Positions 8,879 through 19,097 of a stretch of 64,000 nt of DNA are shown in pieces (within the stretch, counting starts at the first letter, position 1; each line of letters starts with the position of its first letter). The stretch is from Pseudomonas beijingensis. GTDB lineage: Bacteria > Pseudomonadota > Gammaproteobacteria > Pseudomonadales > Pseudomonadaceae. The notes beneath the pieces were generated by a model. It was not told where the DNA came from and did no database searches. It worked only from the letters and a program-made list of their open reading frames with translations. The DNA is taken from assembly GCF_030687295.1 (NCBI RefSeq), contig NZ_CP117425.1, forward strand, positions 4,344,001 through 4,408,000, given 5' to 3'. A program made the translations under genes and the position numbers.

Positions 8879-10526
8879 TCACTTGCTGGTAATCGCCCCA
8901 TCCACCAACGTTTGCGCCTCAGCCACCAATTGTTTGAGGTGCGCATCGCCAATGAAGCTTTCGGCGTAGATCTTGTAAATATCCTCGGTACCGGACGGAC
9001 GCGCCGCGAACCAGCCGTTTTCGGTCATGACCTTCAGGCCGCCGATGGCCTGGTCATTGCCCGGCGCATGGCTGAGGATGCTCTGGATCTTCTCCCCCGC
9101 CAGTTCGGTAGACGTCACCTGATCCGGCGATAGTTTGCTCAACAGTGCCTTCTGCTGCGGATTGGCCTTGGCATCGACGCGTACCGAGAACGGTTCGCCC
9201 AGCTCGTCGGTCAAGGCACGGTAGGCCTGGCTCGGGTCGCGACCGGTGCGCGCCGTCATTTCAGCCGCCAGCAACGCCGGAATCAGGCCGTCCTTGTCGG
9301 TACTCCAGACACCGCCATCCTTGCGCAAGAACGAAGCACCGGCGCTTTCTTCACCGCCAAAGCCCAGGGAACCATCGAACAAACCGTCGGCAAACCACTT
9401 GAAGCCCACCGGCACTTCATAGAGGCCGCGCCCCAGGCGCTTGGCAACGCGATCGATCAGGCCGCTGCTGACCACCGTCTTGCCCACACCAGCATCGGCA
9501 CGCCATTGCGGGCGATTCTGGAACAAGTAGTCGATGGACACCGCCAGGTAATTGTTCGGCGCCAACAGGCCGCCGGACGGCGTTACGATGCCATGGCGGT
9601 CATGGTCCGGGTCGCAAGCAAAGGCCACGTCGAAACGCTCTTTCAGGCCAATCAACCCTTGCATCGCATGGCTGGAGGATGGGTCCATGCGGATCTGCCC
9701 GTCCCAGTCGACGGTCATGAAACGGAAGGTGGAATCCACGTGGGTGTTCACCACGTCCAGGTCCAGGCGGTAATGCTCGGCAATGGCCGGCCAGTAGCGC
9801 ACGCCCGCACCACCCAACGGATCGACGCCCAAGTGCAACCCGGCGGCGCGGATGGCATCGAAATCGATGACATTGATCAGGTCCGCCACGTAAGTGTTGA
9901 CGTAGTCGTGACGGTGGGTGGTATCGGCCTTCAAGGCCTGCTCGTAGCTGACACGCTTGACGCCGGCGAGCTGGTTGGCCAGCAGTTCGTTGGCCTTGGC
10001 TTCGATCCACTTGGTGATATGGGTATCGGCAGGGCCACCGTTGGTGGGGTTGTACTTGTAGCCACCGCTTTGCGGTGGGTTGTGGGACGGTGTGATAACG
10101 ATACCGTCCGCCAGGCCCGAGGTGCGACCACGGTTGTAGCAGAGAATGGCATGGGAAACCGCTGGCGTCGGGGTGTATTCATCCCCTTCAGCGATCATGA
10201 CAGTCACGCCGTTGGCCGCGAACACTTCCAATGCGCTGGCGCCCGCCGGAGTCGACAACGCGTGAGTGTCGATACCGACAAACAGCGGCCCGTCGATGCC
10301 TTGGGGCTTCGCGGTACAGGCAGATCGCCTGGCTGATTGCCAACACGTGCCACTCGTTGAAGCCCAGGTCGAAGGAGCTACCACGGTGACCGGAGGTACC
10401 AAAAGCCACGCGTTGGGTCGCAACCGAGGCATCGGGTCGGCCGGTGTAGTAGGCCGTCACCAGTCGCGGGATATCGATCAACAACTCTGCCGGTGCCGGC
10501 TTGCCCGCAAATGGACTGACTGTCAT
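8879..10526 (-). pseudogene. pgm: Phosphoglucomutase Pgm, frameshifted as sequenced
   Basis: Alpha-D-phosphohexomutase interconverting glucose 1- and 6-phosphate. The N-terminus [16 protein letters not shown] to [12 protein letters not shown] is in one frame. [20 protein letters not shown] onward is in another. The break lies at a run of four G (10303-10306); with three, the protein reads through as REAQGIDGPL and is about 548 residues, the family length. Catalytic-serine loop [12 protein letters not shown], metal loop DPDHDRHG, sugar loop GGEESAG and phosphate loop [13 protein letters not shown] are all intact. The start at 10526 has AGAGG upstream. A base-calling error is more likely than loss of this housekeeping gene. 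Confidence 0.88.
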
Positions 10527-10617
10527 GCAAAACCTCTGAGTGGAGTGGCTCGGGAAATGGGGTGCAGTTTACTGACAGTTCGACCATGGCGCGACGGGTT
10601 CGATCCATCGCCGCCGA

Positions 10618-12016
10618 TTACGATTGTTCGAGCCTCAGGGCATCGGCCAGCGCGCAGAGTGCCGCCTCAAGGTCCTGGGGCCCATTAAGCGCATGGGTCA
10701 GACGCATATGTTGCCCATACAGGCCATGAAGGCTGAACAGCTCCCCCGGGTGCGATGACGATGCGCTGGGCCAGCAGCCGGTGGAAAACCCGCCGCAAGT
10801 CAACCCGTCGCGTCGAGCGCATCCAGATCGTCGCGCCGCCTTGGGGCTCCACCCATTGCAGGCTATCCCCCAACCGCTCGCACAGCAATTGTGTAGTGGA
10901 AACCGCGCTTTCGCGCAGCAGGCGTCGCAATACCAGCAAATGCTGATCAATCCGACCGTTGCTGTACAGCCGAGCGATGGCTTTCTGGCGAATGGGTGAC
11001 AGGCGAAACGCGCGCAGCAGGAAATGTCGCTGCAGGTGCAGGGTCAACTGGCGCGACAACACGTAGCCATACGGCGCCTCTGGACCGATGGTCTTCTCGA
11101 ACGTGGAATAGACGATCAACCGGTCCGGGTCGAGCAAGTCCCGAAAAGGCGTCGCCCCGGCCTCGAACGCCAGATCTGTATGGCTATCGTTCTCCAACAC
11201 CCAGGTGCCGTGCCGTTCCAGCAAATGGGCGATGGTGCGACGGTTCCCTTCAGGTACCAGCGAACCCGTGGGCATGTTCAGGACTGAGGACAGCATCACC
11301 AGGCGTACCGTTTCGCTCTCGAGCAGTTCCTCCAACTGCTCGATGTTGATTTCCCCGCTCGCCAGCAATGGCAGCTCGATGATGTTGATGTCGGCTGCCT
11401 GCAGCAGGCGCAACACGGCCCAGTCGCAGGGCGATTCGATCAGCACCGTGGCGCCCCGGAGTGCCAGTACGGCAATCAGAATCTCCAGGACACCCCGCAG
11501 GTCGGCGCCGATGTAGACGTCATCGGCATTCCAACAACGGGCCGGCGACGAAGTGTAGCGGGCCGCCAGCGCGGTGCGCAGCTCCAGTTCGCCCCAAGGT
11601 TGCGAGGGCGTTTGCGAGGAGCGCGGGTATTGGCGCAGCAGCTCGCGCTCGAGCAACAACATCGGGCTGTCCAACGGCTGCATCGATGCCGGCTCATCCG
11701 CACTGAGCACCCGCATGCCCGGTCGCCGGGCATTGACGTACAAGGTTTCGAGCAAATCGTCACCACCGTCCAGGGTAGTCATGGTGGGCGCCGGCAGCGC
11801 GTAATAACCGGACTTGGCGATTGAGTACACCCGCCCTTCCTTCTCCAACAACGAATAAGCGTACTGGATGGTAGATATCGACACATTCAGACGCTCGGCC
11901 AATTGCCGCAACGAAGGCAGGCGCACCCGCGCATCAACCTCCAGTTCGTTGATCAGCGTGGTCAGGTAGCGATAAACCGCCTGGTAGGCGAAGTCTGTCT
12001 CCCGGCAACCTTTCAT
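10618..12016 (-). pseudogene. MocR-type GntR/aminotransferase-fold regulator, frameshifted near the end
   Basis: A chimeric regulator with an N-terminal GntR winged helix (LPSLRQLAERLNVSISTIQYAYSLLEKEG, about residues 33-61) and a large PLP-dependent fold-type I domain. The domain includes VYIGADLRGVLEILIAVLALRG and VYSTFEKTIGPEAPYGYVLS, the latter around the usual PLP lysine. At a run of five C (10743-10747 on the plus strand) the frame is lost. With one base fewer it continues APGELFSLHGLYGQHMRLTHAL to a stop at 10618, the normal end of the family. The gene lies between pgm and an unknown gene on the same strand, and may regulate the latter. Confidence 0.8.
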
Positions 12017-12112
12017 GGGATCACGCCAGGAGAGCGAATTGTCGTCGGCCAGGTCGCAACGCCGGACACAACGACCAGGGACGAGATAGACGAGTCCATC
12101 AAACCTCGTTCC

Positions 12113-13609
12113 TCAGTGCCTTGCCGAGCGTTCGTGCGGCTCATCGGCGACCTGCCCCGTTTCTGCGACGTCGACGTCGTCGAGGACTTGTTGCAGATCA
12201 CCTCCCGGAACAGTTTCCGGTTGGTCCGGCGATGCCACGCTCGCCTGGTACAGTTTGCCAAGGACACCGACGGGCAGACCACTGACGTCGACCATCCATT
12301 GCGCGATCTGATCAGCGACCGTCGCGCCCTGCATGGCTTTATGCAAGTCCGGCATCGCCACCAGCATGCCGGGATGGCAACAGCGCAGGAAATGTTCCAG
12401 GCCTGCGCCCTGCCCCACGAACGGGGCGAACAGCATGCACACCAGTTGCGTTTCGCTGAGCCCCAGGATCTTTTGCGCTTCGAGGGCGGCGTAGGCGCGG
12501 CGCTCGGGAATCGACGAAGGTGAGCCGAACAGCGCCCGAGCCTGCTCGCAGGCGTGTTCCGGCAGTTGCTTGCGATGCATGAGCATGATCGCCCGCTGCA
12601 CGTAGTCACCGTATCCCGTTTCGTAGCTGCGCCCTTGCACGTAACAGGCCTGCAGGCCGTGCAAATGAGCCAACAGCAACGGGCTAAGGTATTCGTTTTC
12701 GATCGCCGAAGGCATGAGACCATCGGTCTGTACCCGCAGGAATTCGTTGAAAAGCGGCCAGTTGGTGCCTTCCAGGCGGTCGACGATCAGGTCGTCGATG
12801 CCGATGTGACTCATCCGCCGGCAGGCTTCGTAATGCCCCTCGGGTTTCCACGCGCCAAGGCGCTCGGGACCGTAGAAATGCTCGTAGAGATCGTTGTTCA
12901 AGGTATCAAGATGCGCAAAAAGGCTGTCGAAGCAGCCTATATTGTCGGTCGGCAGGCCGATCTTGCGGGCCGCGCGGCGAAGGCCTGAAATGAACTGCCT
13001 TTGCTGGCGAGGCGTATCGCTGCTGACCATCGAATCCACGCCAGACTCCCAGCGGGCCATGTGCCGATAGAATTCTGTCATCGCCAGGTAGCCCTCACTC
13101 CCGATTTCCAGGGGGCTGTCGACCGAGCGAAGGTGCCCCAGGGCCAACAGGTCCATGCGATTGGCCTCGTGCCCCGCCACCGACAAGGGCTGCCGGTGAT
13201 TGAACGGCAACACTTCGCGGTTATCCGCCATCAGCAATTCAACCCGGGGATCGTCATAGACAAACAGCGCGCTGTAGCAGCGATGGATGTTTTCAAGCGT
13301 CGCCTGGGTGGTCTCGCTCAAGCGCGGCGTGGCGACGCGCAAGGCGAAGGTCACCGGATGCCGGCCCGCGATGCTGAGCTGCGCGGCCCGCAAAGCGGTT
13401 AATACATAAAAGCCCTCCCGGCTGCCGTTCTGGACCGTCAACACCCGATAATCGCCAATCCGGTCGATGCCTCCGGCGGCGACAATCAATCGCTGGATCA
13501 AAAGCTGCAACGCAGTCCGTTCGGCCCGGGAATAAAAACCCAACAATCGTTGCAGTATCTGTTGATACACGTGAGTCATTGCCTGCTCATGAATTGCACT
13601 CATAGCCAT
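12113..13609 (-). CDS. Conserved-looking protein of unknown function, 498 aa
   Basis: Not recognised. A soluble, mostly helical-looking protein without signal peptide or membrane segments. Features are MTHVYQQILQRLLGFYSRAE at the start, a central HFYGPERLGAWKPEGHYEA, and a hydrophobic-aromatic QLVCMLFAPFVGQGAGLEHF near residue 400. Codon use is typical of real genes here, and the minus-strand frame is uninterrupted for 1.5 kb. It lies 96 bp before the MocR-type gene on the same strand, so the two may be cotranscribed. The ATG used has CAGGTAA upstream. No catalytic motif could be named. Confidence 0.7.
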   Translation of the reverse strand: MAMSAIHEQAMTHVYQQILQRLLGFYSRAERTALQLLIQRLIVAAGGIDRIGDYRVLTVQNGSREGFYVLTALRAAQLSIAGRHPVTFALRVATPRLSETTQATLENIHRCYSALFVYDDPRVELLMADNREVLPFNHRQPLSVAGHEANRMDLLALGHLRSVDSPLEIGSEGYLAMTEFYRHMARWESGVDSMVSSDTPRQQRQFISGLRRAARKIGLPTDNIGCFDSLFAHLDTLNNDLYEHFYGPERLGAWKPEGHYEACRRMSHIGIDDLIVDRLEGTNWPLFNEFLRVQTDGLMPSAIENEYLSPLLLAHLHGLQACYVQGRSYETGYGDYVQRAIMLMHRKQLPEHACEQARALFGSPSSIPERRAYAALEAQKILGLSETQLVCMLFAPFVGQGAGLEHFLRCCHPGMLVAMPDLHKAMQGATVADQIAQWMVDVSGLPVGVLGKLYQASVASPDQPETVPGGDLQQVLDDVDVAETGQVADEPHERSARH

Positions 13610-14279
13610 TTACCTGAAATTCAACTATCGGCGCCGCACCCGCACCTACGTGACCGCGCGACGTGTTGATCTGAAAGGATCGTTCTAGTACCCAAAGAGT
13701 ATTAGCAATACGCTCAAGCGTTGCTTGTCGTAATTATTTGATACATACACAACGAGTCACCTCGCGCGCTAGGCATCCCCCGCCGCGGGCCTTTAAAACC
13801 GGGGGGCTCGCCGCGCGGGCCGCACGTCCTAGGAGAATTCCGACAACGTCCCACAGATAATGAGTACGCAAAATAAGGAACTTGCCGAACTTTAATTGAC
13901 CCTCTACCCCACTCTGTTTTCGCCAGAATCGATAGATAGCCCCGTCCCCATTAACGCTCGTTGCAGCTTGAATGTGCCTTGAAGGATGAACGCCTTCGAG
14001 AAAGTTATACCGCACCACGACTTCTTCCTTGATATGGAAATCAGCGTTCAATTATCAGGACTTAAATAATGATTAGAAGATACAGATTGAGGGCAAAAAC
14101 CAGTTCAGATGTTCACCGACAAACCGTTTCTGCCTTGAACGAACCGGGACAGGCAACTTGAGGGGGCTTGCGAGGCACGAATGCACCGCCGCCAGGCAGC
14201 CAGTGTCGTGGGAAAGGAAGGATGGGGATCAAGCCGAACAGCGCAAGAGCCCGGCGATGACTCTTGCGCAAGACAGGTA
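13610..14279. other. 670-bp intergenic region without a convincing gene
   Basis: Upstream of the unknown 498-residue gene and downstream of an oxidoreductase gene. Base composition is lower in GC than the neighbours. An imperfect inverted repeat centred on ACGCTCAAGCGT (13704-13725) could be an operator or a hairpin. A 105-codon minus-strand frame (13734-14051) begins at TTG and has no recognisable sequence. A degenerate GC-rich block lies at 13765-13835. Confidence 0.5.
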
Positions 14280-15305
14280 TCAGGCGGGGTCGACAACCTG
14301 AAGGGCAACGCGCTCACGGCAAGGGCATTCACCCATGTACCGGTGAGCTTCGACAAACTCGGAGAACGGGAAGACCCGAGTCTTGAGTGGCAACAACACG
14401 TGATCGGCGGTCAGTTGATTGATATCACGCAATGCCCGCTGCAACGCCACCTGGTCCTGGAGGATGCCCAGTTCCGGTTTGCCGGTAAAATTGCCGATGC
14501 AGTGCACGAAGAACTGAATGTTCTTCTGGAACGCCGCGCAGGCCGGGAACGGCGTCTGGTTGCCACCCTGCAAGCCATACAGCACCAGGCTGCCACGGGG
14601 CGCCAGCACATCACCCAACAGTGACATCTGCGGCCCGCCGAGCCCGTCGAATACCACGTCGACGCCACGGTTGTCGGTGAGCTTGTTGATCTGCATCAGC
14701 AAGTCCTGCTCTTCGGTGACGATGACTTTCTCGGCACCCAGCGACAACAGGTACTCACGCTCGTCAGCTGTCTTGGTGGCCGCGATCACCCGCACACCCA
14801 GGGCCTTGCCCAGCTGGACAAAGGATGGTCCGGCGCAATGACTGGCATCGGTGACCAAGGCGAATTGCCCCGGTTTGACCCGCGCCAGGTCCATGTAGGC
14901 AAAATACGCGATCAGCAGCGGCGTGTAATGCACGGCGGCTTCGATCGGGCTGAGCACGTCGGGATAACGGGTCAGGGCGGTGCGGGGCAGTACGATGACT
15001 TCACCGTACACCGGATAATCGTTCGGGCTTTCGGCCGGAAAACTGGCAACCTTGTCGCCCACGGCCAAGTCATCGACGCCATCGCCGACGGCGGTTACCA
15101 CGCCGGCCATTTCATGGCCCAGGCCCGAAGGCAGGCGTGCCTGGGAGGACGCCAGGTTTTGGCGCCACAACGTGTCGTACCAACTGATGCCGATCGCTTC
15201 GACGCGGACCTGCACTTCTCCTGGCGCAGGAAGAGCCGCCGCATGCTCTTCGCATTTGAGCACCTCGGCACCACCAAACTTGTGAAAACGGATCGTGCGG
15301 GACAT
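14280..15305 (-). CDS. MDR-family quinone oxidoreductase / zinc-independent alcohol dehydrogenase-like
   Basis: A medium-chain dehydrogenase/reductase of 341 residues. It has the GroES-like N-terminal domain (GEVQVRVEAIGISWYDTLWR, LGHEMAGVVTAVG) and a Rossmann cofactor domain (LVTDASHCAGPSFVQLGKALG, then GVDVVFDGLGGPQ). Structural zinc cysteines are absent, which fits NADPH:quinone-reductase-like members. The ATG at 15305 (MSRTIRFHKFGG) follows GAGGTTTGCG; an upstream start would lack a site. It is divergent from a LysR gene that probably regulates it. The substrate is unknown. Confidence 0.88.
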   Translation of the reverse strand: MSRTIRFHKFGGAEVLKCEEHAAALPAPGEVQVRVEAIGISWYDTLWRQNLASSQARLPSGLGHEMAGVVTAVGDGVDDLAVGDKVASFPAESPNDYPVYGEVIVLPRTALTRYPDVLSPIEAAVHYTPLLIAYFAYMDLARVKPGQFALVTDASHCAGPSFVQLGKALGVRVIAATKTADEREYLLSLGAEKVIVTEEQDLLMQINKLTDNRGVDVVFDGLGGPQMSLLGDVLAPRGSLVLYGLQGGNQTPFPACAAFQKNIQFFVHCIGNFTGKPELGILQDQVALQRALRDINQLTADHVLLPLKTRVFPFSEFVEAHRYMGECPCRERVALQVVDPA

Positions 15306-15561
15306 CGCAAACCTCGTCAAAGTAACCTCTAATGCCATGAACTCTATCCGGGCTTTGTACCCAAGACCATCAGTGGCTATTAATAGTCGACATGCCTGTC
15401 ATTGATTCCGCAGCAAGAAAAACCAACCACTCCTGTAGGACTTACCTAAGAAAACTCAATTAGCCGATGCAGAGTACCAGCCTTTCCCCGTAAGATTCAT
15501 GCCGGCCATTGTTCCCATATGGCCGTTCACGTCAAGCTTACCGAATCTGCCAGGACCCCAG

Positions 15562-16476
15562 ATGAATCGTAATGACCTGCGGCGTGTCGATCTGAACCTG
15601 TTGATCGTGTTCGAAACGTTGATGCATGAACGCAGCGTGACTCGCGCGGCTGAGAAGCTGTTTCTAGGCCAACCGGCCATCAGCGCCGCGCTGTCGCGGC
15701 TGCGCAGCCTGTTCGATGACCCGCTATTCGTGCGCACCGGCCGCAGCATGGAACCTTCGGCCCGGGCGGTGGAGATTTTCGCCCTGCTCTCTCCGGCCCT
15801 GGATTCTATTTCCACGGCCGTCAGCCGCGCCGCGGAATTCGACCCGGCCACCAGCACCTCGGTGTTTCGCATCGGCCTGTCGGACGACGCCGAATTCGCC
15901 CTGCTGCCGATGCTGCTCAAGCGCCTTCGGGCCGAAGCGCCGGGCATTGTGCTGGTGGTGCGCCGGGTCAACTACATCCTGATGCCGGGCTTGCTGGCCT
16001 CCGGTGAAATCTCCATCGGCGTCAGCTACACCGACGACCTGCCAGCCAACGCCAAGCGCAAAGTCTTACGGCGCAGCTTGCCCAAAGTGTTGCGGGCCGA
16101 CACCGCGCCGGGACGACTGACCCTGGACGAATTCTGCGCCCGCCCCCACGCCCTGGTCTCCTTCGCAGGGGACTTGAGCGGCTTCATCGACGAAGAACTG
16201 GCAAAACTCGACCGCAAGCGCCATGTGGTGTTGGCCGTGCCGCAGTTCAACGGCTTGAGCACGCTGCTGTCGGGCACCGACATCATCGCCACCGTGCCCG
16301 ACTACACCGCCGACGCACTGACCGCCGCCGGTGGCGTACGCGCCGAAGACCCACCCATACCGGTGCGCAGCTTCGAATTGCACATGGCCTGGCGCGGTTC
16401 TCAGGACAATGATCCTGGGGAGCGCTGGTTGCGTTCGCGGATTCAGATGTTTTTTGGCGACCCGGATAGCCTGTAA
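15562..16476 (+). CDS. LysR-family transcriptional regulator
   Basis: A regulator of 304 residues with the helix-turn-helix in MHERSVTRAAEKLFLGQPAI and the linker DPLFVRTGRSMEPSARA. The effector domain begins near FRIGLSDDAEFALLP. The start MNRNDLRRVDLNLL follows AGGACCCCAG; an upstream in-frame ATG at 15499 would add 21 unrelated residues. It is divergent from the MDR-family oxidoreductase, whose promoter lies in the shared 256-bp gap, so it probably responds to a substrate of that enzyme. Confidence 0.92.
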   Translation: MNRNDLRRVDLNLLIVFETLMHERSVTRAAEKLFLGQPAISAALSRLRSLFDDPLFVRTGRSMEPSARAVEIFALLSPALDSISTAVSRAAEFDPATSTSVFRIGLSDDAEFALLPMLLKRLRAEAPGIVLVVRRVNYILMPGLLASGEISIGVSYTDDLPANAKRKVLRRSLPKVLRADTAPGRLTLDEFCARPHALVSFAGDLSGFIDEELAKLDRKRHVVLAVPQFNGLSTLLSGTDIIATVPDYTADALTAAGGVRAEDPPIPVRSFELHMAWRGSQDNDPGERWLRSRIQMFFGDPDSL

Positions 16477-16658
16477 CAGATTCCACCGAGCTCCGAAAAA
16501 AGTGTTAACCCCATGTTGAGTGGCCTTAACACATCAGTCATTGAAACTGTCATGGCGCACTCAACAACAGATTGCAATCTCGGCCTCGCGACATCCGAGG
16601 CCAGACCGCTTACACCTTCAGGCTAAAACCTTTGTGACGTCACACTCTCCACTCAGGC

Positions 16659-17777
16659 TCAAACCAATTCGGCTAAAGATGCCGGATTGAAGCCCTTCAG
16701 ATCCGCATAATCGCCCTTTTCCACTTTGGCGGCCCAATCCTTGTCACTCAGCAGAACACGTCCTACTGCGATCAGATCAAACTCTTCGCGTTCCATGCGC
16801 TCGACGAGCCGATCCAGGCTCGCCGGGGTTGAGCCTTGGCCGGCGAATGCGTGAGTCACATCATTATCCAGCCCGACCGAGCCGACGCTAATGGTTGTGG
16901 CTCCAGTGACTTTCTTCGCCCAGCCAGCGCAGTTCAGCCCGTTTTCACCGTCAATTTCGGGAAACTCAGGGTCCCAGAAGCGTCGCTGCGAGCAATGCAG
17001 AACATCAACACCCGCCTCGACCAACGGTAGCAGCCAGTCTTCCATTAAGGCAGGCGTCTCGGCGAGGCGCACCCTAAAGTCCTGCTGCTTCCATTGGCTA
17101 ACGCGCATGATGATAGGGAATTCGGGCCCGACCGCGTGACGAACTGCAGTCACGATCTCTGCGGCAAAGCGGGAGCGTTCTTTGATCGTCGGTCCGCCAT
17201 AACGATCGGTGCGCTGATTGGTGCCGGCCCAGAAGAACTGGTCGATCAAATAACCATGAGCCCCATGGATCTCAACGGTGTCGAAACCCAGTCGTTTGGC
17301 ATCCGCCGCGGCCTTGGCGAAAGCAGCAACTGTGTCTGCAATATCTTCTCCGCTCATTGCCACGCCGCGCCGGTCGTTTGGCGAATCGAGGCCAGATGGG
17401 CTTTCAACCGGCGCATCAGGCTCCCAGCCGCTGACGTCACGCACTGCGCCGGTGTGCCAGAGTTGCGGCCCCATACGGCCCCCAGCATTGTGAACAGAAT
17501 CGATCACGTTCTTCCATCCAGCGAGTGCTGCTTCACCGTGGAAAAAAGGAATGCCGGAACCGTTACGTGAAGCGGGACGATCAACGACGGTCCCTTCTGA
17601 CAAGATCAACCCGACCCGCCCCTCAGCCCGCCGCCGGTAGTATGCAGCGCTCCCTTCACCGGGGATGCCCTCCGGCGAGAATTGCCTCGTCATCGGCGAC
17701 ATGACAATCCGATTTTTCAGTTCAAGCGACCGAATGGAAAAAGGACGGAATAAAACGCTGGTATCAAGGTTTGACAT
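16659..17777 (-). CDS. Old yellow enzyme family NADH:flavin oxidoreductase
   Basis: An FMN-dependent TIM-barrel reductase of 372 residues, probably reducing activated C=C bonds of electrophiles. Signatures are LELKNRIVMSPMTRQ, GLILSEGTVV, the paired histidines in EIHGAHGYLIDQFFWAGTNQ, and RTDRYGG. The C-terminal phosphate-binding strand is FDLIAVGRVLLSDKDW. The ATG at 17777 (MSNLDTSVLF) has GGGGAG at ideal spacing. It is divergent from a HxlR-type regulator, a common pairing in which the regulator senses electrophiles through a cysteine. Confidence 0.92.
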   Translation of the reverse strand: MSNLDTSVLFRPFSIRSLELKNRIVMSPMTRQFSPEGIPGEGSAAYYRRRAEGRVGLILSEGTVVDRPASRNGSGIPFFHGEAALAGWKNVIDSVHNAGGRMGPQLWHTGAVRDVSGWEPDAPVESPSGLDSPNDRRGVAMSGEDIADTVAAFAKAAADAKRLGFDTVEIHGAHGYLIDQFFWAGTNQRTDRYGGPTIKERSRFAAEIVTAVRHAVGPEFPIIMRVSQWKQQDFRVRLAETPALMEDWLLPLVEAGVDVLHCSQRRFWDPEFPEIDGENGLNCAGWAKKVTGATTISVGSVGLDNDVTHAFAGQGSTPASLDRLVERMEREEFDLIAVGRVLLSDKDWAAKVEKGDYADLKGFNPASLAELV

Positions 17778-17840
17778 TGAATGGACTCCCCATTTGCTTT
17801 TGGAAGCCATATAAGTATATTTTGTAAACCAAATGTCAAT

Positions 17841-17860
17841 TAGGCACCTAGAGTCGCCTA
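17841..17860. promoter_or_regulatory. Candidate HxlR operator in the OYE/HxlR divergent gap
   Basis: An inverted repeat TAGGC-N10-GCCTA sits midway in the 104-bp gap between the old yellow enzyme and HxlR-type genes. An AT-rich stretch (AGTATATTTTGTAAACC) lies beside it on the enzyme side. The position suits a site that represses both genes. Confidence 0.4.
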
Positions 17861-17881
17861 GGTATATATGAGGAAACTTCG

Positions 17882-18257
17882 ATGCTGGAATTAAGGCCGC
17901 AATGTTTTTCATCGGAGTGCCCAAGCCGGGGCGCTGTTCGACCAGATCGCAGACAAGTGGTCAATGATGGTTCTGGCGGTGCTGGATGACGGGCCACATC
18001 GCTTTAACGCCATCAGGCGTCGCCTGGAGGGCGTCACTCAGAAGGCACTGACTCAGTGCCTACGGCGCCTGGAACGAAATGGCCTCGTCTCGCGCAAGGT
18101 CATTTCGTTCTCGCCTGTGGCGGTCCAATATGAGATCACTCAACTGGGTCGAACACTGCAGCAGCCATTTCGCGAATTGCATAAATGGACGCTCGACAAA
18201 TTGCCTGAGGTTGAAGCGGCCCGGTTGAAGTTTGATGAGGCTGCGGAGGTAAGCTGA
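17882..18257 (+). pseudogene. HxlR-family regulator, frameshifted as sequenced
   Basis: A winged-helix regulator. The N-terminus MLELRPQCFSSECPSR is in one frame and FDQIADKWSMMVLAVLDDGP onward in the next. The break lies at four G (17928-17931). With three, it reads CPSRALFDQIADKWSMM, a textbook HxlR start containing the conserved redox-reactive cysteine of YodB/HypR-like members. The rest (FNAIRRRLEGVTQKALTQCL, then RRLERNGLVSRK) forms the wing. The restored length is about 124 residues. GAGGAAA precedes the ATG. The downstream stop is 9 bp from the convergent dehalogenase gene. Confidence 0.82.
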
Positions 18258-18266
18258 CGGGCGCCG

Positions 18267-18977
18267 TCACGCAAGCTTGTGATCAAGCTCGATGAAACTA
18301 TCGGCCTGCCAATCCCAATCCTGTGCGTCGGCGGCGTCGGGGGCAGGTGCTCCACCGTATTCCATGGGCCGGTCGATATAGGCCGTCATCAGGCCGCAAT
18401 TCCTGGCCGCCGCAAGATCGCTGTGGTGGCAGGCCACCAGGCAGAGTTCATTGGGTTTGAGATCCAGCGCCCTTGCCGTGGACAGGTACGCGGCAGGATC
18501 CGGTTTATAGGTTTGTGCAAATTCCGCCCCCAGCAGCGCGTCCCACTGCAAACCGTTATACCGGTTCATTGCGATCATCAAGGCCACATTGGCATTGGAC
18601 AAGGTCACCACCGCAAAGCGTCGTTGCAGCAGGGCCAGCCCCTCGGCCACGTCAGGCCACGGGTCCAAGCGACGCCAGGCATGGGCAAGCGTGTGCAATA
18701 CCTCGGGGGCCAGCTGATCGGCTTCCAAGCCGTAAGTCGTCAACAACTGGACCAGCGTCTCGTAGTGCAATGTATCCAGGACAACGAAGCCCCCATGCCC
18801 CTTGATGCACTCGCGCAGCGCTGGCGCATACAACCGGCGCCATTGCATTGCAAATTCTGCGGGGCTGACCGCGGGCAGGTAGGTCGACACGAATGGACTC
18901 GCCTCACGTGCGATGCCTGAATGCCAGTCAACAACGGTGCCGAACACATCAAATGCCAACGCTTGTGGAAGTGTCAT
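18267..18977 (-). CDS. Haloacid dehalogenase type II (HAD superfamily)
   Basis: A 236-residue HAD hydrolase. The nucleophile Asp10 lies in LAFDVFGTVVDWHSG, the motif II serine in VVTLSNANVALM, and the motif III lysine in QTYKPDPAAYL. Motif IV is CLVACHHSDLAAARNCGL. These match L-2-haloacid dehalogenase-like proteins, which hydrolyse 2-haloalkanoates, although many members act on other substrates. It is on the same strand as, and 120 bp downstream of, the APC permease, so the two may be cotranscribed. Confidence 0.85.
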   Translation of the reverse strand: MTLPQALAFDVFGTVVDWHSGIAREASPFVSTYLPAVSPAEFAMQWRRLYAPALRECIKGHGGFVVLDTLHYETLVQLLTTYGLEADQLAPEVLHTLAHAWRRLDPWPDVAEGLALLQRRFAVVTLSNANVALMIAMNRYNGLQWDALLGAEFAQTYKPDPAAYLSTARALDLKPNELCLVACHHSDLAAARNCGLMTAYIDRPMEYGGAPAPDAADAQDWDWQADSFIELDHKLA

Positions 18978-19097
18978 CGCAAGACTCCTCTGCTATTTAC
19001 GGTCCAGCCCGGCACACCGGCCGCTGAGGCATTGGAACGCGGAACCCAATCAGCTTAGCCTTATCCTTTTCAAGCGCCATCGATACTGCGCAGGCTC

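Noticed and set aside
13734..14051. 105-codon frame in the 670-bp gap
   Set aside because: Begins with TTG, has no convincing ribosome binding site and no recognisable sequence.
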